Notes: generated by a model not told the origin, from the letters alone. 64,000 nucleotides of DNA from Asticcacaulis sp. AC402 (GCF_000495835.1 NZ_AWGC01000014.1:1-64000); one strand, 5' to 3'; shown: positions 28,164-39,018, numbered from the stretch's first letter. Translations and numbers: made by a program.

Positions 28164-29255
28164 CTACTTGAATGTCACTGTCTTGCCGGAGCGGGCGCTT
28201 TCGCGGGCGGCGTCGAGGATTTCCATGACAATCAGATTGTTCTCCAGCGAGCCCGGGTCGAAAGCGTCCGGCCTGACCTCGCCAGAGACCACGGCGCTAA
28301 ACCAGGCGAACGGATCGTCGAACGGCGCTGTGCGACCAGGCAGTTCGGACGTCTTCATGCTTTCCGGTGTCGAGCCCCAGCGGCGCAGAGTGTCCCGATC
28401 GTCGGCGATCATCTGGCCGGCGGTGCCGTAGATTTCGATGTCCTTGCGCGAAACCGGCCAGTTCCACGACGCCTGGATGATGCCCTGCGCGTCGGCATAG
28501 TCGACGAAGATGGTGGCTTCGTCATCGACCTTCGGGTAGTTGCCGGGCTGGAAAGTACGCAGCGTGGCTGTCACCGCGACCGGGCGGAGGCCACCGTTCA
28601 GCCAGGTCATCAGATTGGCGCCGTAGCAGCCAAAGTCGATGACCGCGCCGCCGCCGTTTTGCACCGGGTCGGTCAGCCACGACAGGAATTCCTTGGATAC
28701 GCCGATGGCTTTCGGTCCCTGATGGCCGTCATGGATGACCATCTTGCGCACCGGGCCGAGAGCGCCGGCCGACACGATGGACTTGGTTTCGGCCACCGAC
28801 GGATACCAGCTGGTTTCGTAGTTGGTCAGGACCTGGACCTGGTGTTTCTGCGCCAGGCCAGCCATTTCGCGGCCTTCGGCGGCATTGAGCGCCAGTGGCT
28901 TTTCGACCATCACATGGACGCCGCGCGGGGCAGCCGCACGGACGATCTTGACGTGGTCGGAGATGGGACCGAAGCCGGCGACCGCCTGGGGTTTGGCAGA
29001 GTCCAGCATGGCGCCGATATCGTCATGGACCAGGTCCATGCTGAAGCCATACTGGTCGGCATAGCGCTTCGCCAGGGCGCGGTCCTTTTCAACAATGCCG
29101 ACGATCTTGACGTCGCCGCGCTTCAGGCTGCCGAACAGCCAGTGGACATGATCATGCGACAGGCCGACCACGCCGATCGGCATGGGTTCCTTGGCCTGGG
29201 CTGGCGCGGCGAAGGCGAACAGCAGCGCGATAACAAGGTATATCCTGAGCAGCAT
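28164..29255 (-). CDS. exported Gfo/Idh/MocA-family oxidoreductase
   Basis: About 363 residues from the ATG at 29255, which has GGGGAG seven bases upstream. A hydrophobic signal peptide ends at APAQA, so the enzyme is probably periplasmic. The mature N-terminus is a Rossmann fold (IGVVGLSHDHVHWLFG), followed by the typical VMVEKPLALNAAEG motif with the catalytic Lys of the EKP signature and the substrate-binding C-terminal domain (GGGAVIDFGCYGANLMTWL). Members use NAD(P) bound tightly and act on sugars. The substrate is unknown. It has no sugar-gene neighbour and stands alone. Confidence 0.82.
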   Translation of the reverse strand: MLLRIYLVIALLFAFAAPAQAKEPMPIGVVGLSHDHVHWLFGSLKRGDVKIVGIVEKDRALAKRYADQYGFSMDLVHDDIGAMLDSAKPQAVAGFGPISDHVKIVRAAAPRGVHVMVEKPLALNAAEGREMAGLAQKHQVQVLTNYETSWYPSVAETKSIVSAGALGPVRKMVIHDGHQGPKAIGVSKEFLSWLTDPVQNGGGAVIDFGCYGANLMTWLNGGLRPVAVTATLRTFQPGNYPKVDDEATIFVDYADAQGIIQASWNWPVSRKDIEIYGTAGQMIADDRDTLRRWGSTPESMKTSELPGRTAPFDDPFAWFSAVVSGEVRPDAFDPGSLENNLIVMEILDAARESARSGKTVTFK

Positions 29256-29311
29256 GTCGTTTCTCCCCACGTTTTGGGATGGACTATGCGCGGATCAGCG
29301 GTGATTGCAAG

Positions 29312-30121
29312 CTACGGCTTGGTGAGGGTCATGCTGTTGGAGGTCATGCTGGTCTCGCCGCCGACCAGCGAGGCGCTGTCGGGGCGTGCCTCGGCATAGG
29401 TCAGCACGAAGGCCGGACCTGACGCCGTGGCATAGGCGATAATGACGGTCGCCTTGCCGTCGGTACCCAGCGTCAGGTCCTTGCGCGCCCAGGCATTCAA
29501 TGACTTTCCGCCCAGGGTGACGGCAGAGCCTGCAGGTGAGTCGGCGGGTTGGTCATAATCGCGAAGCTCCCCGACGGCGCCGTCGTCGATGTGGCGGCCA
29601 ATAAAGATCGGTTGGACGACAGTGTCGGCCGTGACCTGCGCGCCGGTGATGGTGATCGTGCATGAGGTTAGGGGCATTGCAGCGACAGGCCGGAGGTTCA
29701 CCGGCGTGGCGGACTTAAGTTCAAGCGTAGACTTGATCTTTTCGACATGAAGCGCGAGCTGAATCCTGGGGTCCGAGATCGACTGGGCGGTGCAGGCCGG
29801 CAGGACCAGGTTACTCAGGCGGACCCCAAACAGCGTGTGGGTCTGGCCCTCTGTCGTCAGGGTCAGGTTGGGCATGTCCTTGCCGCCCTTGATCATGACA
29901 TCGACCAGGGGCAGCAGTTCGCTCAGGCCTTTGGCATCGATCTCGACCTGAATCTGTTCCAGGCTGGGGCCATTGTTGCCGGCTTCGGCGTAAATCGCGC
30001 CGCCGGCAATTTCCCGCACGGCGATGGTCTTGCCGTTGTAGGTCAGTGTGCCGTCGGCAGCGAGCGCCGGTGCGCCCCACATAAGGGCTGCGGTTGCAAC
30101 AAGCGTTGTAAGTGTGCGCAT
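29312..30121 (-). CDS. exported protein of unknown function
   Basis: About 269 residues from the ATG at 30121 (GGAGAGG just upstream). Residues 1-21 form a signal peptide (TTLVATAALMWGAPALA). The mature chain is rich in beta-strand patterns with a few cysteines, one pair (PACTAQ, TSCTIT) about 65 residues apart that could form a disulfide. There is no motif that I recognise. It is divergent from dnaG with 91 bp between starts. The open frame continues upstream into dnaG, but that part lacks coding character. Confidence 0.6.
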   Translation of the reverse strand: MRTLTTLVATAALMWGAPALAADGTLTYNGKTIAVREIAGGAIYAEAGNNGPSLEQIQVEIDAKGLSELLPLVDVMIKGGKDMPNLTLTTEGQTHTLFGVRLSNLVLPACTAQSISDPRIQLALHVEKIKSTLELKSATPVNLRPVAAMPLTSCTITITGAQVTADTVVQPIFIGRHIDDGAVGELRDYDQPADSPAGSAVTLGGKSLNAWARKDLTLGTDGKATVIIAYATASGPAFVLTYAEARPDSASLVGGETSMTSNSMTLTKP

Positions 30122-30212
30122 GATCCTCTCCCCGAGTTTGATGTAATCTAGCGCAGATCGTCGCATTGTCGAATCTCTTCCGCGACAGTCAGCGAAGGCG
30201 TATAGGCGTACA

Positions 30213-32069
30213 GTGCGATTTGACGACCATTTCCTCGAAGAACTGAAAACCCGCTTGCCGGCCTCGGAGGTCATCGGCAAGTCGGTCAAGCTGCGCCGTA
30301 ACGGCCGCGAATGGGTGGGCTTGTCGCCCTTCACCAAGGAAAAGACACCCTCCTTTTATGTCAACGATCACAAGCGATTCTTCCACGACTTCTCGTCGGG
30401 CAAGAGCGGCGACATCATCACCTTCCTGATAGAAACCGAGCGGCTGTCGTTCAACGAAGCTGTCGAGAGGCTGGCCGCCGAGGCTGGCATGGCGCTGCCC
30501 GCGGTCACGCCCGAAACCCGCGCCATTGAACAAAAACGCCAGTCGCTCAACGACTGGATGGAACTGGCGCATAAATGGTTCATGGCGCGGCTGCAGGACC
30601 GCAATCCGGCGGCCCAGGCGGCGCGGGATTATCTCACCAAGCGCGGGTTGTCGCCCGAGGACATCCAGACCTATGGCCTGGGCTATTCGCCGAAGGAGCG
30701 TACGGGGTTGAAGGATGCCCTGGTGCAGAAGGGCGCCAAGGTGTCGGAACTGGTCGAATGCGGCCTGCTGATCGAGGTCGAGGGCGGGGCTGCGCCCTAT
30801 GACCGTTTCCGTGACCGGCTGATGTTCCCGATCCACGACCAGCGCGAACACGTCGTCAGTTTCGGCGGCCGGGCGCTCAATCCCGACGAAAAGGCCAAGT
30901 ATCTCAACGGGCCGGAAACGACGCTGTTCCACAAGGGGCAGATGCTGTTTGGGCTGCCGCGTGCCCTTAAGATCCTGGGCGCCGAGCAGCATCATGCCGA
31001 CCTTGTGGTGGTCGAAGGCTATATGGACGTCATCGCCTGCCAGCGCGCCAGGATCGCTGCCGTGGCGCCACTGGGGACGGCCCTGACCGAGGAGCAGATC
31101 GAGATTTTGTGGCGGCGCCACCCGGAGCCAACGCTCTGTTTCGACGGTGACAAGGCCGGTCAGCGTGCCGCCTACCGTGCCCTGGACCGCGCCCTGCCCA
31201 AGCTTAAGCCTGGCAAATCGTTCAAGGTCTGCCTGATCACCGGCGGCAAGGACCCCGACGATGTCCTCCGTGAAAAGGGCGCTTTGGCGTTGCGCGACGC
31301 CCTGACCGAGACCAGACCGTTCGTCCAGGTGCTGTTCCAGCGCGAGGCTGAACTGGAGCCCCTGGATACGCCGGAGCGCAAGGCCGGCTTCAAGAAGCGG
31401 CTGCGCGCCCTGGCGGCCCAGATCGAGGACAAGGATCTGGCGGAGAGTTACCGTCACGACCTGCTGGCGCGCTACGATGAGATGTTCGCACCCAAGGCCA
31501 GGGCGCAGACGCCCTTTCAGCCCTATAAGAAGGGCGAGTTCCGTAAACGCGGCGAGGTTTACCTGGCGCCGGCCATGCTGGAGTCGCGCTCTGCGGCCGT
31601 CCAGCTGTCGAAGGCGATCGATTCGATTGCTGCCTGCCTGGCTCAGGGCCTGTTGGACCAGCCCGACTGGATGTCAGACCAGGTCGAGGGGCTGGAGGCG
31701 TTCGGCTTCGGCGATGAGGCTCTGGACCCTTTGGCGCGCACCCTGGTGGCGATAAGTTTCCGCGGCGCCCCCCTTGACAGAGAAGGGTTGAGCCGCCATC
31801 TGCACACTCAAGGACTTGGTGCATTACTAAGCGAGATACAAAAGGCGGCCCTGAAATCAGGCGCACCCTTCCTGTCACCGGACATCTCTCTCGCCGATGC
31901 CCATGCCCGCTGGATACAGGCGTTCAACGCGATGTCGCGTTTGACGGCCTTGGAACGTGCGTTGAATTCCTCTCGCGATCGTGTCGGGACAGAATTTTTT
32001 TCACGGCTCAAGCTGGAACGCGATGCCCTGCGGCGCACCCTTCGAAGCGGACAGATCTGGCAGGAATGA
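30213..32069 (+). CDS. dnaG: DNA primase DnaG
   Basis: A 618-residue primase. The N-terminal domain keeps the EKTPSF core, but all four zinc ligands of the usual CHC2 finger are replaced: LSPFTKEKTPSFYV has Ser and Thr where Cys and His belong, and FFHDFSSGKSGD has Asp and Ser for the two Cys. This is a feature I know from other alphaproteobacteria. The TOPRIM domain (about residues 250-345) has VVVEGYMDVIA and CFDGDKAGQRAA. The C-terminal region should bind DnaB. It starts with GTG. It precedes rpoD, as in the classic macromolecular synthesis operon. Confidence 0.96.
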   Translation: MRFDDHFLEELKTRLPASEVIGKSVKLRRNGREWVGLSPFTKEKTPSFYVNDHKRFFHDFSSGKSGDIITFLIETERLSFNEAVERLAAEAGMALPAVTPETRAIEQKRQSLNDWMELAHKWFMARLQDRNPAAQAARDYLTKRGLSPEDIQTYGLGYSPKERTGLKDALVQKGAKVSELVECGLLIEVEGGAAPYDRFRDRLMFPIHDQREHVVSFGGRALNPDEKAKYLNGPETTLFHKGQMLFGLPRALKILGAEQHHADLVVVEGYMDVIACQRARIAAVAPLGTALTEEQIEILWRRHPEPTLCFDGDKAGQRAAYRALDRALPKLKPGKSFKVCLITGGKDPDDVLREKGALALRDALTETRPFVQVLFQREAELEPLDTPERKAGFKKRLRALAAQIEDKDLAESYRHDLLARYDEMFAPKARAQTPFQPYKKGEFRKRGEVYLAPAMLESRSAAVQLSKAIDSIAACLAQGLLDQPDWMSDQVEGLEAFGFGDEALDPLARTLVAISFRGAPLDREGLSRHLHTQGLGALLSEIQKAALKSGAPFLSPDISLADAHARWIQAFNAMSRLTALERALNSSRDRVGTEFFSRLKLERDALRRTLRSGQIWQE

Positions 32070-32176
32070 TGTCATAGAAACCATGGAAACTCAACTGGTT
32101 GGGTTAAGGGTTCCTTGACGAAGTTTCTGGAATAAGAGCATTTGGCGGGCGCTTGCGCTGACCCGCGGAGACCCAT

Positions 32177-32190
32177 ATGAGCGTGACAAA

Positions 32191-32194
<4 letters not shown>
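32177..32194 (+). CDS. possible five-codon leader peptide overlapping rpoD start
   Basis: The sequence reads Met-Ser-Val-Thr-Lys-stop. A GCGGAG at 32165-32170 is six bases before its ATG, the ideal distance, while it is 20 bases before the rpoD ATG. The leader stop (32192-32194) overlaps the rpoD ATG (32191-32193) as ATGA. Ribosomes reading the leader would therefore terminate exactly at the rpoD start. Whether it is translated is unknown. Confidence 0.4.
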
Positions 32195-34290
<2,096 letters not shown>

Positions 34291-34296
34291 TGGGGT

Positions 34297-34315
34297 CTGG
34301 GGCCTGCGGCCCCAG
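34297..34315 (+). terminator. first hairpin after rpoD
   Basis: A perfect 8-bp stem, CTGGGGCC and GGCCCCAG, with a 3-base loop, 6 bp after the rpoD stop codon. It is followed by GTCTTTCCT, a weak U-rich tail. It may stabilise the mRNA 3' end or act with the next terminator. Confidence 0.6.
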
Positions 34316-34337
34316 GTCTTTCCTAATTCAATAAAAG

Positions 34338-34369
34338 AGCCCTGTCCCTCTTGGGGGACGGGGCTTTTT
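34338..34369 (+). terminator. Rho-independent terminator of dnaG-rpoD
   Basis: The stem pairs AGCCCTGTCCC (34338-34348) with GGGACGGGGCT (34355-34365), with one G-U pair and a 6-base loop, followed by five U residues (34365-34369). A preceding A-run gives some function in the opposite direction. Confidence 0.9.
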
Positions 34370-34402
34370 CATTGAGATGGAGAGCCCGGACCGACGCCCA
34401 AC

Positions 34403-34567
34403 TATCCTCCACCGCTTGCGGGGGAGGTGCTGAGCGAGCGTAGGCCATAGGCCGTAGCGCGTCGAAGCGGAGGGGGCGTTACAAGCTCCCGGCTCCCCCT
34501 CCGTCTCGACGCGGTCGCCTAAGAAGGCTCCCTTGCTCGACACCTCCCCCGCAAGCGGTGGAGGATA
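34403..34567. repeat. palindromic MITE-like repeat, family A, copy 1
   Basis: 165 bp bounded by a perfect 27-bp inverted repeat; the left arm starts TATCCTCCACCGCTTGCGGG and the right arm ends with its complement. An inner palindrome, GGAGGGGGC with GCTCCCCCTCC, lies at the centre. The second copy is at 50299-50443. The two share the arms and the inner hairpin but differ in the segment on the right side, so they are related, not identical. No ORF is inside. Confidence 0.88.
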
Positions 34568-34617
34568 AAAACAACCAACTGTAACGACAGAATTCCCCTT
34601 GCCCTCACGCCCCAACT

Positions 34618-34635
34618 GTATATACTGTGTATATG
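34618..34635. promoter_or_regulatory. candidate GntR (YtrA-type) operator over the start codon
   Basis: The palindrome ATATAC-TGT-GTATAT (34620-34634) overlaps the GntR ATG at 34633. Inverted GTATA-type half-sites suit the winged helix of YtrA-family repressors, so autoregulation is likely. There is no Shine-Dalgarno sequence ahead of the gene, so a very short or leaderless transcript is possible. Confidence 0.6.
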
Positions 34636-35001
34636 AAATACGGCTTCGTGTTCTCCCAGACCGACAGCAGCCCCATGTATCAGCAGATCATGGAGCAGAT
34701 AAAACAGCGGATTGCTGTGGGGGACTGGCCGGCCAACGCGGACCTGCCGTCCATCCGGGAGTTGGCGATCGATATCAAGGTCAGCGTCATTACGGTGAAG
34801 CGCGCCTATCTGGAGCTGGAACGCGAAGGGGTCATCGTCACCCAGCAGGGCAAGGGCAGCCGGGTCAGTGACGCGCTCAATATGAAGTCGCTGCAGCGCG
34901 AAGAGATGATCCAGCACCTGGAGCAGGCCGGCAGGCTGGCCAGGTCGCTGGGGCTACCGGACGACAAAGTCATGCAGATACTGAAACAGTATCTGGAATA
35001 G
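34633..35001 (+). CDS. GntR-family regulator, YtrA subfamily
   Basis: A 122-residue protein, the short length typical of YtrA. The winged helix is clear: PMYQQIMEQIKQRIAVGDW, SIRELAIDIKVSVITVKRAY, LEREGVIVTQQGKGSRV. The C-terminal 35 residues form helices for dimer formation, without a ligand-binding FCD or UTRA domain. It precedes an ABC transporter by 13 bp in the same direction, the usual YtrA arrangement, so it should repress its own transporter operon. Confidence 0.92.
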   Translation: MKYGFVFSQTDSSPMYQQIMEQIKQRIAVGDWPANADLPSIRELAIDIKVSVITVKRAYLELEREGVIVTQQGKGSRVSDALNMKSLQREEMIQHLEQAGRLARSLGLPDDKVMQILKQYLE

Positions 35002-35014
35002 GGGAGTTAAGTCT

Positions 35015-35926
35015 ATGGACCTGCCTCTGGCAATCCAGTGCGAAGGCGTCAGCAAGCGCTACCCGCATTTTCACTTGCAGAACGTCGACCTGTCGTTCGA
35101 ACAAGGCACTGTCATGGGCCTGGTTGGGCCCAATGGCGCGGGCAAGTCGACCCTCATGCGGATGGTGATGGGGCTGATCGGTCCCGACAGCGGCTCGATC
35201 AGGGTGTTGGGTCATGCCATGCCGCACGACCAGATCGCCGCAAAACGGCATATCGGCTTTGTCGCCGAGGATATGCGGCTCTACGAGAGCGAAACCATCG
35301 CCTTCCACATGGACTTCGTCAGGTCGATCTTTGACTCGTGGGATGGTGATTACGCCCAGACCTTGCTGCACCGCCTGGATCTCAACGAAAAACAGAAGGT
35401 CAAGGGCCTGTCGCATGGCCAAAGGGTCAAGGCGACCCTTGTGCTGGCCCTGGCGCGCCGGCCCGGCCTGCTGGTGTTCGACGAGCCAACGACGGGGCTG
35501 GATCCGGCGGTCCGCAAGGAGGTGCTCGACGAGATGATGAACGCGCTGGCTGACGAGACGCGGTCCATTCTGTTCTCGTCGCATAACACCTTGGATGTCG
35601 AGCAGATCTCCGACCACATCACCTTTATCTACGGCGGCCGCGTCGTTGAATCGTCGAACAAGGAAGACTTTCTCGACGGCTGGCGCCGGCTGCGCTTGAC
35701 CAATCCGCACAACAGGCCGTTGCCTGACCTGCCCAATATCAAGGAGGTTCAGCAAAGCGGCCAGATATGGACGGTTACCGTAAACCAGTACGACGACGCG
35801 CTGCCGGCGCAGTTTACCCAGGCCGGCCTGTCGGTGACGGCTGTCGAACGTCTGACCCTGGAAGAGATATTCCTCACCATCGTCCTCAGCGCCAAGGCCA
35901 ACATCCAGATGAAAGTCGCGTCATGA
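35015..35926 (+). CDS. ABC transporter ATP-binding protein
   Basis: A 303-residue ATPase with Walker A GPNGAGKST (38-46), the signature region KGLSHGQRVKATL in place of the usual LSGGQ, and Walker B LLVFDEPTTGLDP. The C-terminal 80 residues after the core domain are typical of ABC-2-type exporters. It works with the permease that starts in an ATGA overlap with its stop. The substrate is unknown; YtrA-controlled exporters in other bacteria respond to cell-wall-active compounds, so export of or resistance to a toxic compound is possible. Confidence 0.93.
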   Translation: MDLPLAIQCEGVSKRYPHFHLQNVDLSFEQGTVMGLVGPNGAGKSTLMRMVMGLIGPDSGSIRVLGHAMPHDQIAAKRHIGFVAEDMRLYESETIAFHMDFVRSIFDSWDGDYAQTLLHRLDLNEKQKVKGLSHGQRVKATLVLALARRPGLLVFDEPTTGLDPAVRKEVLDEMMNALADETRSILFSSHNTLDVEQISDHITFIYGGRVVESSNKEDFLDGWRRLRLTNPHNRPLPDLPNIKEVQQSGQIWTVTVNQYDDALPAQFTQAGLSVTAVERLTLEEIFLTIVLSAKANIQMKVAS

Positions 35927-36612
35927 GCACCTCGATTGTTCCGCAACTCGTCGTTAAAGACCTTCGGTTGTTGCGCCGGGTCATCCTCGCCTTCGTGGTG
36001 GTCACCCTCGTCTTTATCGCTATTCTGGCCGCGATCTGGGACCACATACCGGTCGTGGTGCAGGGCAATTTCGGCTTTATCCTGCTGATAGGACCTGCCG
36101 GCACCTGCGGCATCGTCATGCTGATGAAGACGAACGTCTTCGAGCGGGAAAAATCGACTCAGGCCTTCATCATGAGCCTGCCGGTCACCGTAAAGGAATT
36201 CACCCGGGCCAAGCTGTGGGTCAACCTGCCGGTCTTCGGCCTGTTCTGGGCCGTTATCAGTGCTGTGGGCTTCTACTTCGCCTTTGCGCGGGGCCTTTTG
36301 CCGCTGGGCGGGGTGCCGTTTGTGTCGATGGTCTTCCTGGGCGGATTTGTCGCCTATACCTGCATCCTGTCCGTTAGTCTTCTGTCCCAGAACCTGGGTG
36401 TTACCGTACTTTGCATAGCGCTCTTCGAGGTGGCGACATCAGCCTATCTGTGGGCGGTCGCCTTCCTACAACCCATCTCCGATCATATCTGGGGAGCGCA
36501 AGCCGTGTGGAACCCGACGGCGGTCACGATTGTGGCGGCGCAGGTCCTGGTCGCCGTATCGGTGATCGTGGCGACGTTGCTTGTCCAGAACACCAAGCGG
36601 GATTTCATCTGA
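35923..36612 (+). CDS. ABC-2 type transporter permease
   Basis: A 229-residue protein with about six membrane segments, starting at the ATG that overlaps the ATPase stop (ATGA). It has the general pattern of small ABC-2 permeases (a cytoplasmic N-terminus ending VVKDLRLLRRVILAFV, then alternating hydrophobic segments). It forms the membrane part of the transporter with the preceding ATPase. The in-frame open stretch upstream (from 35767) overlaps the ATPase gene and is not coding. Confidence 0.85.
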   Translation: MSTSIVPQLVVKDLRLLRRVILAFVVVTLVFIAILAAIWDHIPVVVQGNFGFILLIGPAGTCGIVMLMKTNVFEREKSTQAFIMSLPVTVKEFTRAKLWVNLPVFGLFWAVISAVGFYFAFARGLLPLGGVPFVSMVFLGGFVAYTCILSVSLLSQNLGVTVLCIALFEVATSAYLWAVAFLQPISDHIWGAQAVWNPTAVTIVAAQVLVAVSVIVATLLVQNTKRDFI

Positions 36613-36613
36613 C

Positions 36614-37648
36614 ATGAAACGTCCCGTGTGGCTTTTCCGATTCATCATCGCCGTCATAGCGATCGGTTGTACGGCGGTCTTCGTGCCCTGGGACGTCGGC
36701 TATGCCTATTTCGCGCCCTTGCCGCCTACGGTGCAGGAACAGGTCGACGATGCTGCCCGTCACGGCATGGATGGCGTCATCGTCTATGTCGACCAGGCGG
36801 GCAAAGCACCGGCCTTTTACGCTGCCGGCTGGAAGGACCGTCAGGCCAAGGTCCCTGCCGATCCGCATGCCCTGTTCAAGATCGCCAGCATCAACAAGCT
36901 GTACATCGCCGTTGCCGCCGCCAAGCTGACCCGTGACAAGCGTTTATCCCTCGACGACACGCTCGCTCACCTCTTGCCTGAAACCGCCGGCCGCATTGAA
37001 AATGCCGACACCATCACGCTGAGGATGTTGCTGCAGCATCGCAGCGGCATCCCCAACTTCACCGATGTGCCCGGTTATTGGGACAGGCCTCGCGACAGTG
37101 CCGAGAGCCTTGGCCTCATCCTGGGCAAGCCGGCGAAATTCAAACCGGGCAGCCGGCACAGCTACTCCAACAGCAACTACGTGCTGGTCGGCGCCATCCT
37201 CGACAAGGTCCTGGGCTACAGCCACCGTGATTACATCAAGGCCGAAATCCTGACACCTCTGGGCCTGACCCGCACCTATGGCCAGCTCAGCGACGTCAAC
37301 CCGGCGGATGTCGTCAGCGGCTATGTCATCGGCTATGACGGCGACCTGAAGTCGTTCGACTATATCAACCCAGGCGGATCGATGGTGGCCACTGCCCAGG
37401 ATGTCGGTGTCTTTCTGCGGGCTCTGAACGACGGTTCGTTGCTGGATGATGATGAACAGGCCATCTATTCGTCCGTCTACGATTACGAACATACCGGTTT
37501 GCTGCCGGGGTATCAGAGCATCGCGCGCTATCACAAGGATATCGACACGGTGGTTGTTCAGTTTGTCAGTACAAGCGGTGGCAATGCTTGGACGAAATCG
37601 GAAGTCATCTACAAGCGCATTATACGCATCGTGCGCAAGGCTACCTGA
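36614..37648 (+). CDS. exported or membrane-anchored serine hydrolase (beta-lactamase family)
   Basis: A 344-residue protein starting two bases after the permease stop, so it is probably in the same operon. An N-terminal hydrophobic segment (FRFIIAVIAIGCTAVFV) anchors or exports it. The catalytic features of the class C beta-lactamase/DD-peptidase family are present: Ser92-Ile-Asn-Lys95, Tyr184-Ser-Asn, and a late GGSMVATAQD. Likely roles are D-Ala-D-Ala carboxypeptidase, esterase or beta-lactam hydrolysis. Its place after a GntR-ABC exporter supports a link with cell-wall stress. Confidence 0.85.
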   Translation: MKRPVWLFRFIIAVIAIGCTAVFVPWDVGYAYFAPLPPTVQEQVDDAARHGMDGVIVYVDQAGKAPAFYAAGWKDRQAKVPADPHALFKIASINKLYIAVAAAKLTRDKRLSLDDTLAHLLPETAGRIENADTITLRMLLQHRSGIPNFTDVPGYWDRPRDSAESLGLILGKPAKFKPGSRHSYSNSNYVLVGAILDKVLGYSHRDYIKAEILTPLGLTRTYGQLSDVNPADVVSGYVIGYDGDLKSFDYINPGGSMVATAQDVGVFLRALNDGSLLDDDEQAIYSSVYDYEHTGLLPGYQSIARYHKDIDTVVVQFVSTSGGNAWTKSEVIYKRIIRIVRKAT

Positions 37649-38330
37649 TCTCGACCTTCAGCCGGTTCCAGTCGGCTGTAGGGGCGTCTTCGTAAGGCTT
37701 GATCTGGTCGTAGCGCTGCAGCGCCAGCGGCGCCAGCTTGTGCGCTTCGTTCAACGAATTGAACTCGCAGTCGCCGGCTTCAGGGGCGGGATCGAGCGGT
37801 GTGTCCTTGCGCGCCTCGCCATCGGCAACGGGGGCGAAGTGCTCGGGCGGATGGCGGGCGACGTCGAGGTCGCCGCAGTCGAGGCTTAAGTACTCGAAGG
37901 CGTCGCTGGTCAGGCCCGGTTTCAGCTCCAGCCCGCGGGGATAGCGAATGATCATGTAGACCGCCCGGTCCGGGGTACGGCTGAGATTGAACCCGACCAG
38001 CCAGTAGGCGCGGGCCTCGGCATTTGTCTCGGCCACGATGGGGGTGAAGGCGTGCCAGGTGACGCCGGCGTTGAAGGGTTTTTCGGTGTTGGAGGTCAGG
38101 TTGACGACCGTGCCGACATCCTCGCCGGCGCGCGGTCTGATGGTAATGTGGCGGGTCTTGTCCTTGCCATCAATACGGAAAGGCTCGGTCATGACCACTT
38201 CGGCCGCGCCTTCGAACGGGCCGTCGCCGCTGAGGTCCGGGCCGACGACGGACTGGTCGTCGAACACCTTATTGCATCCGGTCAAGGCCAGGCCCGCAAC
38301 GATAATCAGCATAACATGGTTCATGACCAC
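37641..38330 (-). CDS. lipoprotein, paralogue of the one at 39071
   Basis: A 229-residue protein with a signal peptide and lipobox LTGC, so a lipoprotein. The middle part contains RTPDRAVYMIIRYPRGLELK and a late CEFNSLNEAHKLAP, which match SADRSVYAILKYPRG and CDFNTVEEVHAFAP in the protein at 39071. No known family is recognised. Two Cys in the mature chain (YLSLDCGDLD, DCEFNSL) may form a disulfide. Its end overlaps the tail of the serine hydrolase gene by 8 bp on the opposite strand. Confidence 0.75.
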   Translation of the reverse strand: MVMNHVMLIIVAGLALTGCNKVFDDQSVVGPDLSGDGPFEGAAEVVMTEPFRIDGKDKTRHITIRPRAGEDVGTVVNLTSNTEKPFNAGVTWHAFTPIVAETNAEARAYWLVGFNLSRTPDRAVYMIIRYPRGLELKPGLTSDAFEYLSLDCGDLDVARHPPEHFAPVADGEARKDTPLDPAPEAGDCEFNSLNEAHKLAPLALQRYDQIKPYEDAPTADWNRLKVEIR

Positions 38331-38436
38331 CTCCCGGTAATGGCGGAAGTGTTGATCACAAGTTCGTGATCGTCAAGTGACAAAACCTGTTATGTGGAGC
38401 TTGCAGGGTCAGGTTACTCGAGGTTCGGCAGCAGGA

Positions 38437-38628
38437 TCAGGTTCGTGCCTTGACTACATCTGCCTCCGGCGCCGGAGCATTCGAGTCGGTCCTGAGGTCT
38501 TCCAGCCAGGCAAAAACCTTTTCGCCGGAGACAAAGAAGCCTTTATCACCCTCCAGAATGGCCTCATCAAGTGCCGAGGTAGGCGCGCGGCGTTGTTCGA
38601 CATACGCGTCAGTCTGCGAGCCTTCCAT
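38437..38628 (-). pseudogene. possible antitoxin fragment
   Basis: A 63-residue reading frame whose core, SALDEAILEGDKGFFVSGEK followed by VFAWLEDL, resembles the C-terminal half of small type II antitoxins of the RelB/RHH kind. It has no Shine-Dalgarno sequence, the upstream DNA-binding half is not seen in any frame, and no toxin gene is adjacent. A decayed toxin-antitoxin remnant is the best guess. Confidence 0.22.
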
Positions 38629-38711
38629 TTTTGCGAGAACTCTGATCTGCGGCCAATGCCGCCCTGAGCTGCGCCTGGCTCCGTTCGGGCCGCCGGAAAG
38701 GCCAAAAGTGG

Positions 38712-39018
38712 GTGTCCACAGATGAGCCAGATAAGCCAGATGTACAGCGCATATCAGGAGCCGAAGCGCTTATACCAAGCCTCATAAAGAATGTCGCTTG
38801 GTATTCGCATTTTTTCAGCTCAAGCGCCGCATGGCTCCTCGCGTAAGCTCGGGCGGGCAGTCGCCCTTGCCAATCCACGATGAGTCAAGGTCATCGTGGA
38901 TTGGTATTAGACCACCTTTGGTTTTTTCGACGAGCGAAGCGCGTCAGGAAGCGAAGAAGTCCGGGTTGCGACGGCGCGTACGGGCGCCATTCATCTGGCT
39001 TGTCTGGCTTGTGGACAC
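38712..39018. repeat. inverted-repeat element, family B, long copy
   Basis: The 307-bp element is bounded by inverted arms that begin GTGTCCACA and continue as AGCCAGATAAGCCAGATG (the left arm has four extra bases). Inside are a 14-bp perfect stem, CCAATCCACGATGA/TCATCGTGGATTGG (38872-38906 region), and a 9-bp stem, ATACCAAGC/GCTTGGTAT (about 38772-38804). A second element with the same arms lies at 58399-58510. Confidence 0.75.
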
